A DNA stretch of 64,000 nt from Acinetobacter pragensis (GTDB taxonomy: Bacteria > Pseudomonadota > Gammaproteobacteria > Pseudomonadales > Moraxellaceae): positions 90,412-154,411 of the forward strand of contig NZ_LUAW01000023.1 of NCBI RefSeq assembly GCF_001605895.1, in the 5' to 3' direction. The notes below the pieces were generated by a model. That model worked only from the letters and a program-made list of their open reading frames with translations. It did no database searches and was not told where the DNA came from. A program made the position numbers and the translations under genes. Below are positions 54,126-62,387 of the stretch, piece after piece; the first letter of the stretch is position 1, and every line of letters starts with the position of its first letter.

Positions 54126-56219
54126 ATGTCGATGTTTAATATTATTCGTAAAGAATTTCAGTACGGTCAGCACCAAGTTGTTTTAGAAACAGGCCGTGTT
54201 GCACGTCAAGCGAACACTGTTGTGATTACGATGGGCGGTGTAACTGTACTGGTTGCAATTGTCGCTCAGCCAAAAGCAAAAGCAGGTCAAGACTTCTTCC
54301 CATTGACTGTTAACTACCAAGAAAAACAATATGCAGCTGGCCGTATCCCTGGCGGTTACGGTAAGCGTGAAGGCCGTGCGTCTGAAGCTGAAACTTTAAT
54401 TTCGCGTCTGATTGACCGTCCAATCCGCCCGTTGTTCCCAGAAGGCTACTTCAACGAAATTCAAGTCACTGCGACAGTTATTTCTTCTGACAAAACGATG
54501 GATGCTGACATTGCTGCAATGTTGGGTACATCTGCCGCTATGTCAATTGCCGGCACGCCGTTCCGCGGTCCGATCGGCGGCGCGCGCGTTGGCTTGATCA
54601 ACGGCGAATACATTCTGAACCCGAATCATGAACAATTAAAAGAATCTGACCTTGACCTTGTGGTTGCAGGTACAGAGTCTGCAGTTCTGATGGTTGAGTC
54701 TGAAGCGAAAGAACTTTCTGAAGACCAAATGCTGGGCGCTGTGCTTTTCGGCCATGACGAAATGCAGATTGCGATTCAAGCAATTAAAGAATTCGCTGCA
54801 GCTGCAGGCGCAGTTGAGTCAACTTGGGTTGCTCCGGTTAAAAACGAAGCGCTTCTTGGTCAATTAAAAGATGCATTTGAAGCGAAAATTTCTGAAGCGT
54901 ATACGATTGCGGTTAAGCAAGACCGTTATGCAGCGCTTGATGCGCTTTATGCAGAAGCAGTTGCTCAATTCGTGCCAGAAAATGACGAATCAGGTATTGC
55001 TGACGAAGTAAACGAATTATTCGAAGACTTAAAATACCGCACAGTTCGTGACAACATTTTGTCAGGTAAACCGCGTATTGACGGCCGTGATACAAAAACT
55101 GTCCGTGGCCTAGACGTACAAGTGGGCGTATTGAACCGTGCTCACGGTTCTGCATTGTTCACACGCGGTGAAACTCAAGCGTTGGTTACAACTACACTTG
55201 GCAATACACGCGATGCGTTGATGGTGGATACCCTTGCCGGTACTAAAACTGACAACTTCATGCTGCATTACAACTTCCCTGCATACTCTGTAGGCGAAAC
55301 TGGCCGTGAATCTGGTCCTAAGCGCCGTGAAATCGGTCATGGCCGTCTAGCGCGCCGCGGTGTTCAAGCAGTTCTTCCTGCAGCTGACCGCTTCCCGTAC
55401 GTGATCCGTATCGTATCTGACATCACTGAATCTAACGGTTCATCTTCAATGGCTTCTGTATGCGGCGCTTCACTATCGCTTATGGATGCAGGTGTTCCGC
55501 TTAAAGCGCCAGTTGCCGGTATCGCAATGGGTCTAGTAAAAGAAGGCGAGCGTTTCGCAGTTCTTTCTGACATCTTGGGTGATGAAGATCACCTTGGCGA
55601 CATGGACTTTAAAGTAGCAGGTTCTGCCAATGGTATTACTGCGCTTCAAATGGACATCAAGATCGAAGGCATCACTGAAGAGATCATGGAAGTTGCATTG
55701 AACCAAGCGTATGCAGGCCGTATGCATATCCTGAATGCAATGAACCAAGTGATTTCACGCGCCCGCCCTGAAATTTCTATGCATGCGCCGACTTTCCAAG
55801 TCATCAACATCAACCCTGACAAGATCCGTGACGTGATCGGTAAAGGCGGTGCAACAATCCGCGCGATTACTGAAGAAACTAAAGCGGCGATTGATATTGA
55901 AGACAACGGTACAGTTCGCGTATTTGGTGAAACTAAAGCGGCGGCTTCTGCTGCTGTAGCGAAAATCCAAGCGCTGACTGCTGAAATTGAACCAGGTACA
56001 CTGTACGTTGGTAAAGTGATCCGTATCGTTGAATTCGGCGCATTTGTAAACATCCTTCCGGGTACTGACGGCCTGCTTCACATTTCTCAAATCTCTAACG
56101 AACGCATTGCGAACGTTTCAGATGTATTGAAAGAAGGTCAAGAAGTTAAAGTACAAGTTGCGGATGTAGACAACCGCGGCCGTATTAAATTGACAATGAA
56201 AGACATTGAACAAGCTTAA
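54126..56219 (+). CDS. pnp: Polyribonucleotide nucleotidyltransferase (PNPase)
   Basis: PNPase degrades RNA 3'-5' with phosphate and is a core part of the degradosome. The 697-residue protein has two RNase PH-like domains (first with [27 protein letters not shown], second with [24 protein letters not shown], whose Asp residues bind metal), a linking helical domain, then KH ([20 protein letters not shown]) and S1 ([21 protein letters not shown]) RNA-binding domains at the C-terminus. Starts at ATG 54126 after an AGGAA site. Terminator follows. Confidence 0.98.
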   Translation: MSMFNIIRKEFQYGQHQVVLETGRVARQANTVVITMGGVTVLVAIVAQPKAKAGQDFFPLTVNYQEKQYAAGRIPGGYGKREGRASEAETLISRLIDRPIRPLFPEGYFNEIQVTATVISSDKTMDADIAAMLGTSAAMSIAGTPFRGPIGGARVGLINGEYILNPNHEQLKESDLDLVVAGTESAVLMVESEAKELSEDQMLGAVLFGHDEMQIAIQAIKEFAAAAGAVESTWVAPVKNEALLGQLKDAFEAKISEAYTIAVKQDRYAALDALYAEAVAQFVPENDESGIADEVNELFEDLKYRTVRDNILSGKPRIDGRDTKTVRGLDVQVGVLNRAHGSALFTRGETQALVTTTLGNTRDALMVDTLAGTKTDNFMLHYNFPAYSVGETGRESGPKRREIGHGRLARRGVQAVLPAADRFPYVIRIVSDITESNGSSSMASVCGASLSLMDAGVPLKAPVAGIAMGLVKEGERFAVLSDILGDEDHLGDMDFKVAGSANGITALQMDIKIEGITEEIMEVALNQAYAGRMHILNAMNQVISRARPEISMHAPTFQVININPDKIRDVIGKGGATIRAITEETKAAIDIEDNGTVRVFGETKAAASAAVAKIQALTAEIEPGTLYVGKVIRIVEFGAFVNILPGTDGLLHISQISNERIANVSDVLKEGQEVKVQVADVDNRGRIKLTMKDIEQA

Positions 56220-56246
56220 TTGCCTGATGTTTTGAATTTGTAATAA

Positions 56247-56276
56247 AAAAAGCCTGCTTGATGCAGGCTTTTTTTA
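56247..56276 (+). terminator. Terminator after pnp
   Basis: AAAGCCTGC, TTGAT loop, GCAGGCTTT with a long T-run. Confidence 0.93.
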
Positions 56277-56317
56277 TGGCATGATGCAGGGAAGGAAATA
56301 CAAATAATAATGGGCCC

Positions 56318-57556
56318 ATGCAAATTTATTCATTTTTCCAGCAGCCGGCGGACAAACATATCTATGTGCAGAAAGGCTGTTTAGATGCATCCGCAGAACC
56401 TGAATTTATCTGGATAGACTGCACCCGTGAAGATGTGGTAAACCGTGCGGAAGCGTGGCAGCGGGAAATTGCTGAACAAACTTCAGTATGGCTGAATGAA
56501 TATCACCTTAAAGATATTTTAAATTTAGAGCACCCTTGCGCTTTTGACACCATGGATGATTATGATCTGCTGGTTTTCAGGAAACTGATTACCCCTGATG
56601 ATGAAATTAAAATTGGCGAAAAAGCGTTGGAGCAGCATGAGCGTGTTTTTGGGCTGGCCACAACGCCCATCAGCTTTATTATTACACCGCAAGCGCTGAT
56701 TACCGTTCGGGAAAAAGGCAACAAGGCGGTAGAAAATTATCTGCAGCGAATAAATGCCATTTTAGCCCGCAATGCCGATGAGCAGAATAAAACTAAAAAG
56801 CTGCCGCTGACCACCCTTGATCTTACACTGCGGCTGCTAAACAGCATGGTGGATGGCTATTTGGATTTGCGCATGCCATTAACCCGCCGTGTAGAATACT
56901 GGCAGCAGGAACTGCTGCAGGGCCATCGCCGGTTCAGCAAATGGCAGCAGCTGCTGCAGGAAAACATGGCATTCCAGCAAGTTGAAAATTTGTGCGAAGA
57001 GCAAATTGAGTGCCTGCAGGAGCTGCGTGATGAAATTGTCGATAATTACCCGCATTTAAAAGGTAAAAAGAAAACAGAACGGCAGGATATTATGCTGGTG
57101 CGGATGGATGATTTAAGCAGCCATATCGAACGGATTCAAAAACATACCATTCGCCTGCGGGGTGCAGTGCAGTCAGCCATTGATTTGCATTTTTCAGCGA
57201 TTGCGAATCAGACCAATGAAAATATGCGGATTCTTGCGATTATTACAGCCGTATTTGCGCCGCTGACTTTGTTGACTGGGGTCTATGGCATGAATTTTGA
57301 GTTCATTCCGGGCTTGAAATCTGAGCAAGGTTTTTGGATCATGCTGGGCATTATGCTGATGACAACCATCCTGCTGATCTATTATTTTTACCGCCGCCAT
57401 ATGGTGGGCCGAGGTGAAAAAAGCGTTATTGATATGCTGGCGCAGCAGCATGAGGACCAGCAGATGAGCCTATTCTGGTTTTTAGATTATGAACCCTTGA
57501 AGCAAACGGTTAAAGGCACATTAAAAGAAGTCGAAAAGCTGACCAAATTTAAATAA
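56318..57556 (+). CDS. CorA-family divalent cation transporter
   Basis: An inner-membrane 2-TM metal-ion transporter of 412 residues. The long N-terminal cytoplasmic domain is rich in helices (for example LRDEIVDNYPHLKGKKKTERQDIM). TM1 ends in the family signature YGMNFEFIPGL (GMN motif), and TM2 is FWIMLGIMLMTTILLIYYFY. A C-terminal extension of about 55 residues after TM2 is longer than in E. coli CorA, which ends soon after. Mg2+ is the usual substrate; Co2+, Ni2+ or Zn2+ are alternatives. The ribosome binding site is weak and distant. Confidence 0.88.
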   Translation: MQIYSFFQQPADKHIYVQKGCLDASAEPEFIWIDCTREDVVNRAEAWQREIAEQTSVWLNEYHLKDILNLEHPCAFDTMDDYDLLVFRKLITPDDEIKIGEKALEQHERVFGLATTPISFIITPQALITVREKGNKAVENYLQRINAILARNADEQNKTKKLPLTTLDLTLRLLNSMVDGYLDLRMPLTRRVEYWQQELLQGHRRFSKWQQLLQENMAFQQVENLCEEQIECLQELRDEIVDNYPHLKGKKKTERQDIMLVRMDDLSSHIERIQKHTIRLRGAVQSAIDLHFSAIANQTNENMRILAIITAVFAPLTLLTGVYGMNFEFIPGLKSEQGFWIMLGIMLMTTILLIYYFYRRHMVGRGEKSVIDMLAQQHEDQQMSLFWFLDYEPLKQTVKGTLKEVEKLTKFK

Positions 57557-57994
57557 GCCATGAGCCGTACGTTTTATGCAATATCTATTCGGCGCGAATG
57601 CATGCTGTCCTGCTGCCTAAGGCTGAAATGCCGGTATAGCCGGTGATCCTTTGCATGTACTGCAGGTTTGAATAAGAAATTTATAGGGCAGAGGCCTTAT
57701 TAAAATTTTTCTCAAATAAGCACAGTTATTATTTTGGGCAAGATGATATTGGGCCGAAAGTAGTCGTTTCGGTCATCAAGGGTATGTATTTTCCAATCCG
57801 GCATTTGCCATGATCAGGAGAATTTCGGATATGTAACAAGCCTAATACTTAGCGCGGTATATGCTGCGGCAGCTTGAATATAATCTCTATGCCATCTTGG
57901 ATAAAAGGCAATGAAGACGGGCTGTATTCACATGAAATCTGTTGCTCAGCTGCATTGTATTTAAAGAAATCAAGTAGAACGCAAGCAGATGCGA
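57557..57994. other. Intergenic region without a recognised feature
   Basis: About 440 bases. A small perfect hairpin CCGAAA-GTAGTCG-TTTCGG occurs near 57754-57772. No gene with normal composition and ribosome binding site, and no terminator with a T-run was found after the CorA gene. Confidence 0.45.
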
Positions 57995-58204
57995 TTAATT
58001 TTGCTTGAGTAAATAGTAGATCTCATCCTTGAGTTTAAGTTTTTGCCGCTTCAGGGTTTCTATGTCCGTATTAATTTGATTCACGGGGTTTAATTCAAGC
58101 TGGCAGATTTCTCGATCTAACTCTTCATGCCGCTCAAAAAGATGGGCAAAGCGCGGGTTTTCCTCACGCAGCCGATGTATGAGCTCACGGAATTCGGGAA
58201 ACAT
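57995..58204 (-). CDS. YdcH/DUF465-family small protein
   Basis: A 69-residue coiled-coil protein starting MFPEFRELIHRLREENPRFAHLFERHEELDREI, the typical DUF465 opening, and ending LKLKDEIYYLLKQN. The start at 58204 is chosen by family alignment; an ATG 36 bases upstream would add KTKECNKKVKN, and neither start has a strong ribosome binding site. Function unknown; in E. coli the orthologue is also uncharacterised. Confidence 0.8.
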   Translation of the reverse strand: MFPEFRELIHRLREENPRFAHLFERHEELDREICQLELNPVNQINTDIETLKRQKLKLKDEIYYLLKQN

Positions 58205-58328
58205 GTTTTTCACTTTTTTATTGCATTCTTTGGTTTTCATACGCGTGAACAGTTCTCTCAGATAGATAAAATGAAAAAAATATCCAGCTTCCCCGGCAGC
58301 AGGACTGCAGGGAAGAGATAAGCAGAAA

Positions 58329-58667
58329 TCAGTGAGTTTGGAATTGCTGGTGTTTTACTTGGCGCCGCAAGTTTTGCACTTCATCGATTAAATCCAGCAT
58401 CATGGCCACCGCCGTAAAGCTGGCATCAAAGTCCCGCTGTAAACGGTATGCGCGCCGGGCGCGGGAAATATCATCGCCAAAAAATTGATGGACCCTGCTG
58501 TCAGGCCGATTCGGCAAAATGTCATATTCCAGCAACTGAAGCACCCATTCAGGACTTTGTCCGCAGGCTTGGGCAAAATGCTGCAAGTCAAAACTGCGCT
58601 GTTCATCGACAATTTCAGTCTGTTCGCAGCCGCTAGATACAATTTCACGGTAATAAATTGTGGTCAT
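58329..58667 (-). CDS. cbpM: Chaperone modulator CbpM
   Basis: CbpM binds the J-domain of CbpA and inhibits its co-chaperone and DNA-binding activities. The 112-residue MerR-like helical protein contains the family segments FAQACGQSPEWVLQLLEYDIL, FGDDISRARRAYRLQRDFD and AVAMMLDLIDEVQNLRRQV. It starts 11 bases after the cbpA stop, so the pair is co-transcribed, as in E. coli. Confidence 0.92.
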   Translation of the reverse strand: MTTIYYREIVSSGCEQTEIVDEQRSFDLQHFAQACGQSPEWVLQLLEYDILPNRPDSRVHQFFGDDISRARRAYRLQRDFDASFTAVAMMLDLIDEVQNLRRQVKHQQFQTH

Positions 58668-58678
58668 GAGGGGACTCC

Positions 58679-59647
58679 TTAAGGCTGTCTAGGCTTAAAT
58701 TGCTGAAATGCTTCAGCAAAAGCTTGATATGCCTGCTGCTCTTCTGCATTGTGAGCAGGAGGGTTAACTATATTTAATACCAAATACAAATGCCCGGGGG
58801 TTTTATTTGGTATCCCTTTGTCTTTTAAGCGGAGCTGCTGGCCTGTTTTTGCATTCTTCGGCAAACTGACCTGAACCGTGCCGCCATCTAAAGTGCGGAC
58901 TTGAATGCTTTGGCCCAGCGCAGCTTCCCATGGCGCGACATCGACAGTCATATACACATCTGCGCCATCAGAGCGCAGCCGTTCATTGCTTCTGTAGTGA
59001 ACTTCAATATACAGATCGCCATGCGCGCCTCCATTGATGCCTGCCTGACCTTGACCGCTTAAGCGGATTTGCTGGCCATCTTTCAATCCTTTTGGAATTT
59101 TGACCTGCAGGGTCTTGCGCTGCACTTCGGGTTCGCCATAAGCATTCAGAGTCGGAATCTGCAAGGTAATATTCTGAGATGCGCCCGTGTAGGCAATTTC
59201 TAAATCGACCTCAATACTGGCATGCTGGTCTTCGCCTTTATACGGCTGCTTGGTGCGGCGGTCTTGCTGATATTGATAGTGCGCGCCGCCAAAACCTGAA
59301 CCGAAGCGGCCAAAAAGGTCTTCAAATCCGCTGAAATCCGCTTCCTGAGCGCCGCGGTCAGAGCCATAGCGGTAAAATTTGGCATCATCAAAGCCGCTGT
59401 GTCCAGATTGCCCGCCAAACTGGCCGAAACCTTCCGGATGATCGAGCTGAAAATCGTATTCTTGTTTCTTTTCTTGATTGCTGAGGGTGTCATACGCAAC
59501 ATTCAGATCTTGCATGCGGGCTTCGGCATCGGGTTCTTTGCTGACATCCGGATGGTATTTCCGCGCCAATTTTCGATAGGCTTTTTTCAGTTGATCTTGT
59601 GTCGCATCACGCGATACGCCAAGTATTTCATAATAATTTTTTGCCAT
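58679..59647 (-). CDS. cbpA: DnaJ-class co-chaperone CbpA
   Basis: A 322-residue J-domain protein working with DnaK, also a curved-DNA-binding protein in E. coli. The J-domain occupies residues 1-70 with HPD in ARKYHPDVS. A Gly/Phe/Tyr-rich linker follows (about 75-130: GQFGGQSGHSGFDD, FGSGFGGAHYQYQQ). Two C-terminal peptide-binding domains then include LQVKIPKGLKDGQQIRLSGQGQ and GTVQVSLPKNAKTGQQLRLKDKG. There is no DnaJ zinc domain, which separates it from DnaJ. Partner cbpM follows. Confidence 0.95.
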   Translation of the reverse strand: MAKNYYEILGVSRDATQDQLKKAYRKLARKYHPDVSKEPDAEARMQDLNVAYDTLSNQEKKQEYDFQLDHPEGFGQFGGQSGHSGFDDAKFYRYGSDRGAQEADFSGFEDLFGRFGSGFGGAHYQYQQDRRTKQPYKGEDQHASIEVDLEIAYTGASQNITLQIPTLNAYGEPEVQRKTLQVKIPKGLKDGQQIRLSGQGQAGINGGAHGDLYIEVHYRSNERLRSDGADVYMTVDVAPWEAALGQSIQVRTLDGGTVQVSLPKNAKTGQQLRLKDKGIPNKTPGHLYLVLNIVNPPAHNAEEQQAYQAFAEAFQQFKPRQP

Positions 59648-59800
59648 ATTCGTTATCGGAACTCTGCTTAATATTGATTATGTTTTAATCAATATATGGG
59701 CCTTCACCGAAATGAAACAGTGTTTATTTGATGCATATTGTTTCAAATTATGACAATAAAAAAGGCCTCACATTGAGGCCTTTGAATGCAGCGCTTTAAA

Positions 59801-60265
59801 TCAATATTTTACCCATGTTACGCTGCGGCCGATAACCGAAACGCCAATATAGCCGCGCAAGGTCAGGCGTTTTCCTGTTGCATTCAGTTTTGCCTTGCCC
59901 TTATAAATTTTACCGCCGATTGGATCCAGCACTTTTCCATTCACAAATTCATTTGGGTTGCTGGCACTGGCTTGAAAGCCCCAAATAAAAGGCAGGCCAA
60001 GAAAAGGCTTGTCTTTTAACGCGCCCGGGCAATGGGAGCAAATAATCTGCTTTTCTGAACCCGGGATATTGCGGGTTTCGACAATAATTCCTTCATAGGT
60101 GCCATCTGATTTTTTTCGGATTTCGACATCAGCCCGTGAATATCCAGTGCGGTCATCAATGGTTTTCCATTTGCCGACCAATGGATCATTCACTGCAGCA
60201 GCGCTGAATACAGAAATTGAAGACAATAATAATCCGGCCAATAGACCCTTAGAAATGCCCTTCAT
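59801..60265 (-). CDS. Exported DUF2147 protein, paralogue A
   Basis: A 154-residue periplasmic protein of the DUF2147 family. The signal peptide ends around SAAAVNDP. The mature part has the family elements VGKWKTIDDRTGYSRADVEI, ICSHCPG (a CxxC pair), LPFIWGFQ, and ends VIGRSVTWVKY. The ATG at 60265 is chosen since GGGGA lies just before it; an ATG four codons upstream has no such site. Function unknown. It is preceded upstream by a close paralogue, probably a tandem duplication. Confidence 0.85.
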   Translation of the reverse strand: MKGISKGLLAGLLLSSISVFSAAAVNDPLVGKWKTIDDRTGYSRADVEIRKKSDGTYEGIIVETRNIPGSEKQIICSHCPGALKDKPFLGLPFIWGFQASASNPNEFVNGKVLDPIGGKIYKGKAKLNATGKRLTLRGYIGVSVIGRSVTWVKY

Positions 60266-60440
60266 GCTTTTCCCCATAGCAAATTTATAATTGATTTTAG
60301 AGTAGGTGCACTAATCTATAGTTAAAGCTTTTTAAAATCAAATAGATAAATTGATAATTTCATCACGGTTTTGATTTTTTTGTGATGTTTTTCTCAATTG
60401 CCCAGACTTTTATCTAAAAATCTGGGCAATTTCATATGCT

Positions 60441-60890
60441 TCAGTATTTAACCCAAGTTAAATTTCGGCCTACTGCAGCGCCATCCGCCCGGCTGTGTAT
60501 CAGTAAGTGTTTGCCGCTGTTCATCAGGCGGGCGCGGGCGGTATAGCGCAGGCCGGAATTAGGATCCAGCATTTTGCCGCCAATGTATTCGTGCTGATGC
60601 GCTGGGTCGGCGCTTAAGCCCGTCAGCATGGTCATGCCAACCATAGGCATATCTTTTTGAACACCTGTGCATTTTATGCAAATGTCTTGAGCGGCAGTCC
60701 CAGGAATTGCCCGGGTGCTGACAATTTTAGCGGAATATTGATTGTCTTTATCTTTGCTGATGATCACATCGGCTAGAGAGTAGCCGGTTTTATCGTCAAT
60801 TGTTTTCCATGTTCCGAGTAAGGGGTCTGCGGCGGCCCAGGCCGGTAAGTTAAGAGCAAGAAAAACCAACGGAATTAAGCGAAAATGCAT
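60441..60890 (-). CDS. Exported DUF2147 protein, paralogue B
   Basis: A 149-residue periplasmic protein with signal MHFRLIPLVFLALNLPAWAA. It has the same plan as the neighbouring gene: LGTWKTIDDKTGYSLADVII, the CxxC pair in ICIKCTG, MVGMTMLTGL, and ends AVGRNLTWVKY. Identity to paralogue A is clear but moderate, so the duplication is not recent. The two are separated by 175 bases and may be expressed separately. Confidence 0.85.
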   Translation of the reverse strand: MHFRLIPLVFLALNLPAWAAADPLLGTWKTIDDKTGYSLADVIISKDKDNQYSAKIVSTRAIPGTAAQDICIKCTGVQKDMPMVGMTMLTGLSADPAHQHEYIGGKMLDPNSGLRYTARARLMNSGKHLLIHSRADGAAVGRNLTWVKY

Positions 60891-61410
60891 GTAGAGGCAC
60901 TCAAAAATAATGAACTGTTAAAATAAAGGCATAAAAAAAATATGGGTTTAATATATAGTGAAAAGCCATATCAGTTCTAGTTCTTTTTAGTTTAAATATG
61001 AATTATTTCAAATAATTGTAATCGCCTGTATCTTTGCTGAAAAAAAGCTGTAAGCCTGATTTTTATTTGAAGATTTGCACAATTCAATACGGAGCTGGAA
61101 ACATTTCTGCGCAATCAGCCAGTTCCTATCCCGCTTGCTATGCAGGGTCAATATATTGCCGGCATGCGCTTGACGCAGGCTGATGGCCAAAAGGCGGAGA
61201 AGCTCAAGATGAGCTGCTAATGCAATTTAGAGTTGAATGGTTTTAAGTTTTTTATGCTTTAAAAATAAAAAATATCGTTGTGATGACGTTGTTTTGGCGA
61301 AAATTTTACGGGATCATCAGTAGGACGTACGGTTATAGATCTATTTAAAAGCGCTTTCAGATAGATGTGCTGGCTGTGAGTAGAATGCAGGAAATTTAAT
61401 TGAATAAAGC
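60891..61410. other. Long intergenic region without a convincing gene
   Basis: About 520 bases between the DUF2147 gene and hslO. Open frames are short and of atypical composition. The promoter of the DUF2147 gene should lie at its left edge. No repeat or RNA structure stands out. Confidence 0.45.
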
Positions 61411-61443
61411 ATAAAAAAGCACCCTGTTTAGGATGCTTTTTTT
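61411..61443. terminator. Terminator of hslO
   Basis: On the minus strand AAAAGCATCC, loop TAAACA, GGGTGCTTTTTT, with one G-T pair. It lies about 20 bases after the hslO stop. Confidence 0.88.
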
Positions 61444-61461
61444 AAACGAAGTATTAATGCT

Positions 61462-62337
61462 TCAGCTGAGATGTTCGCCAAATAAGCCTAATGCTTCTTC
61501 AGCGCTAAAACTGTAGTGCGCATTGCAGAATTGGCAGTCCATGCTGATTGGATTTTGATGTTCCAGCGTTTCCCGAACCGCCGCTGCGCCAATTTGCACT
61601 AAAGCGTTTGCACAGCGCTCTTTAGAGCAGGTGCAGCCAAAGTTTAAAATTTCGGCTTCCGGCAGGCGGACTTCTTCTTCATTGTATAAGCGGTAGAGAA
61701 TTTCACTGGTGTCCAGTTCGGTTAACTCTTCGGCTTTTAATGTTTCGGTCAGCATGGTTAAGCGTGGCCACAGGTCTTCATCAACCCGGCGCTGCTCTTC
61801 TTCACTGTTGCGCGGCAGCAGCTGAATCAGCAATCCGCCAGAGCGCTCAGCTGTGCTTGCCAGCACAATGCGGGTCGGAATCTGTGCAGACAGATCATAG
61901 TATTGCATTAAGCAGCCCGCCAGATTTGGCTGATCCAGCGGCACTATACCTTGATAGCGTTCACCGTGTTCAGGTTCGATATTGATGAAAAGCACTGGAT
62001 TTTGCAGTGTTTTCAGCACAGTGCTGCTGTTTTCTGCCTGAAGGAAATGCGGATCTTCTTCATAATCGGCCAAAGCGCGCACTTCGCCCAAATGATTGCA
62101 TTCCGCCATGCCCCACTTGAATGTGCCCGATGCCTGAATTTGCAAGCTGATTCGGCCTTTAATTTTTAATGTGCTGGCCAGCAGCGCGGTCGCGCTCAGC
62201 ATTTCACCCAATAAAATTTGTACGGCAGGGGCATAGCTGCGCTGCGCCAAAATGGTTTGCAGGGCTTCCTCAAGGTGAACAACTTCACCGCGTACAGGGC
62301 TATCTTCAATAAAAAAGCGTTGGCGTAAATCAGACAT
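61462..62337 (-). CDS. hslO: Redox-regulated chaperone Hsp33
   Basis: A cytoplasmic holdase activated by oxidation and unfolding. The 291-residue protein starts MSDLRQRFFIEDSPVRGEVV. The ATG at 62337 has GGAG six bases upstream; a start four codons earlier is rejected. The C-terminal redox switch is complete, with zinc-binding cysteines in CTCSKERC and CQFC. Activation by oxidants such as hypochlorite is known for the family. It lies 50 bases downstream of the Kef-type antiporter gene on the same strand. Confidence 0.95.
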   Translation of the reverse strand: MSDLRQRFFIEDSPVRGEVVHLEEALQTILAQRSYAPAVQILLGEMLSATALLASTLKIKGRISLQIQASGTFKWGMAECNHLGEVRALADYEEDPHFLQAENSSTVLKTLQNPVLFINIEPEHGERYQGIVPLDQPNLAGCLMQYYDLSAQIPTRIVLASTAERSGGLLIQLLPRNSEEEQRRVDEDLWPRLTMLTETLKAEELTELDTSEILYRLYNEEEVRLPEAEILNFGCTCSKERCANALVQIGAAAVRETLEHQNPISMDCQFCNAHYSFSAEEALGLFGEHLS

Positions 62338-62387
62338 AAAATTCTCCATAACCCTGCCTTAATGGTGACACTATTGTAAAACACAAG

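Noticed and set aside
61008..61190. 60-codon minus-strand frame upstream of the DUF2147 pair
   Set aside because: Too short, no ribosome binding site, poor composition.
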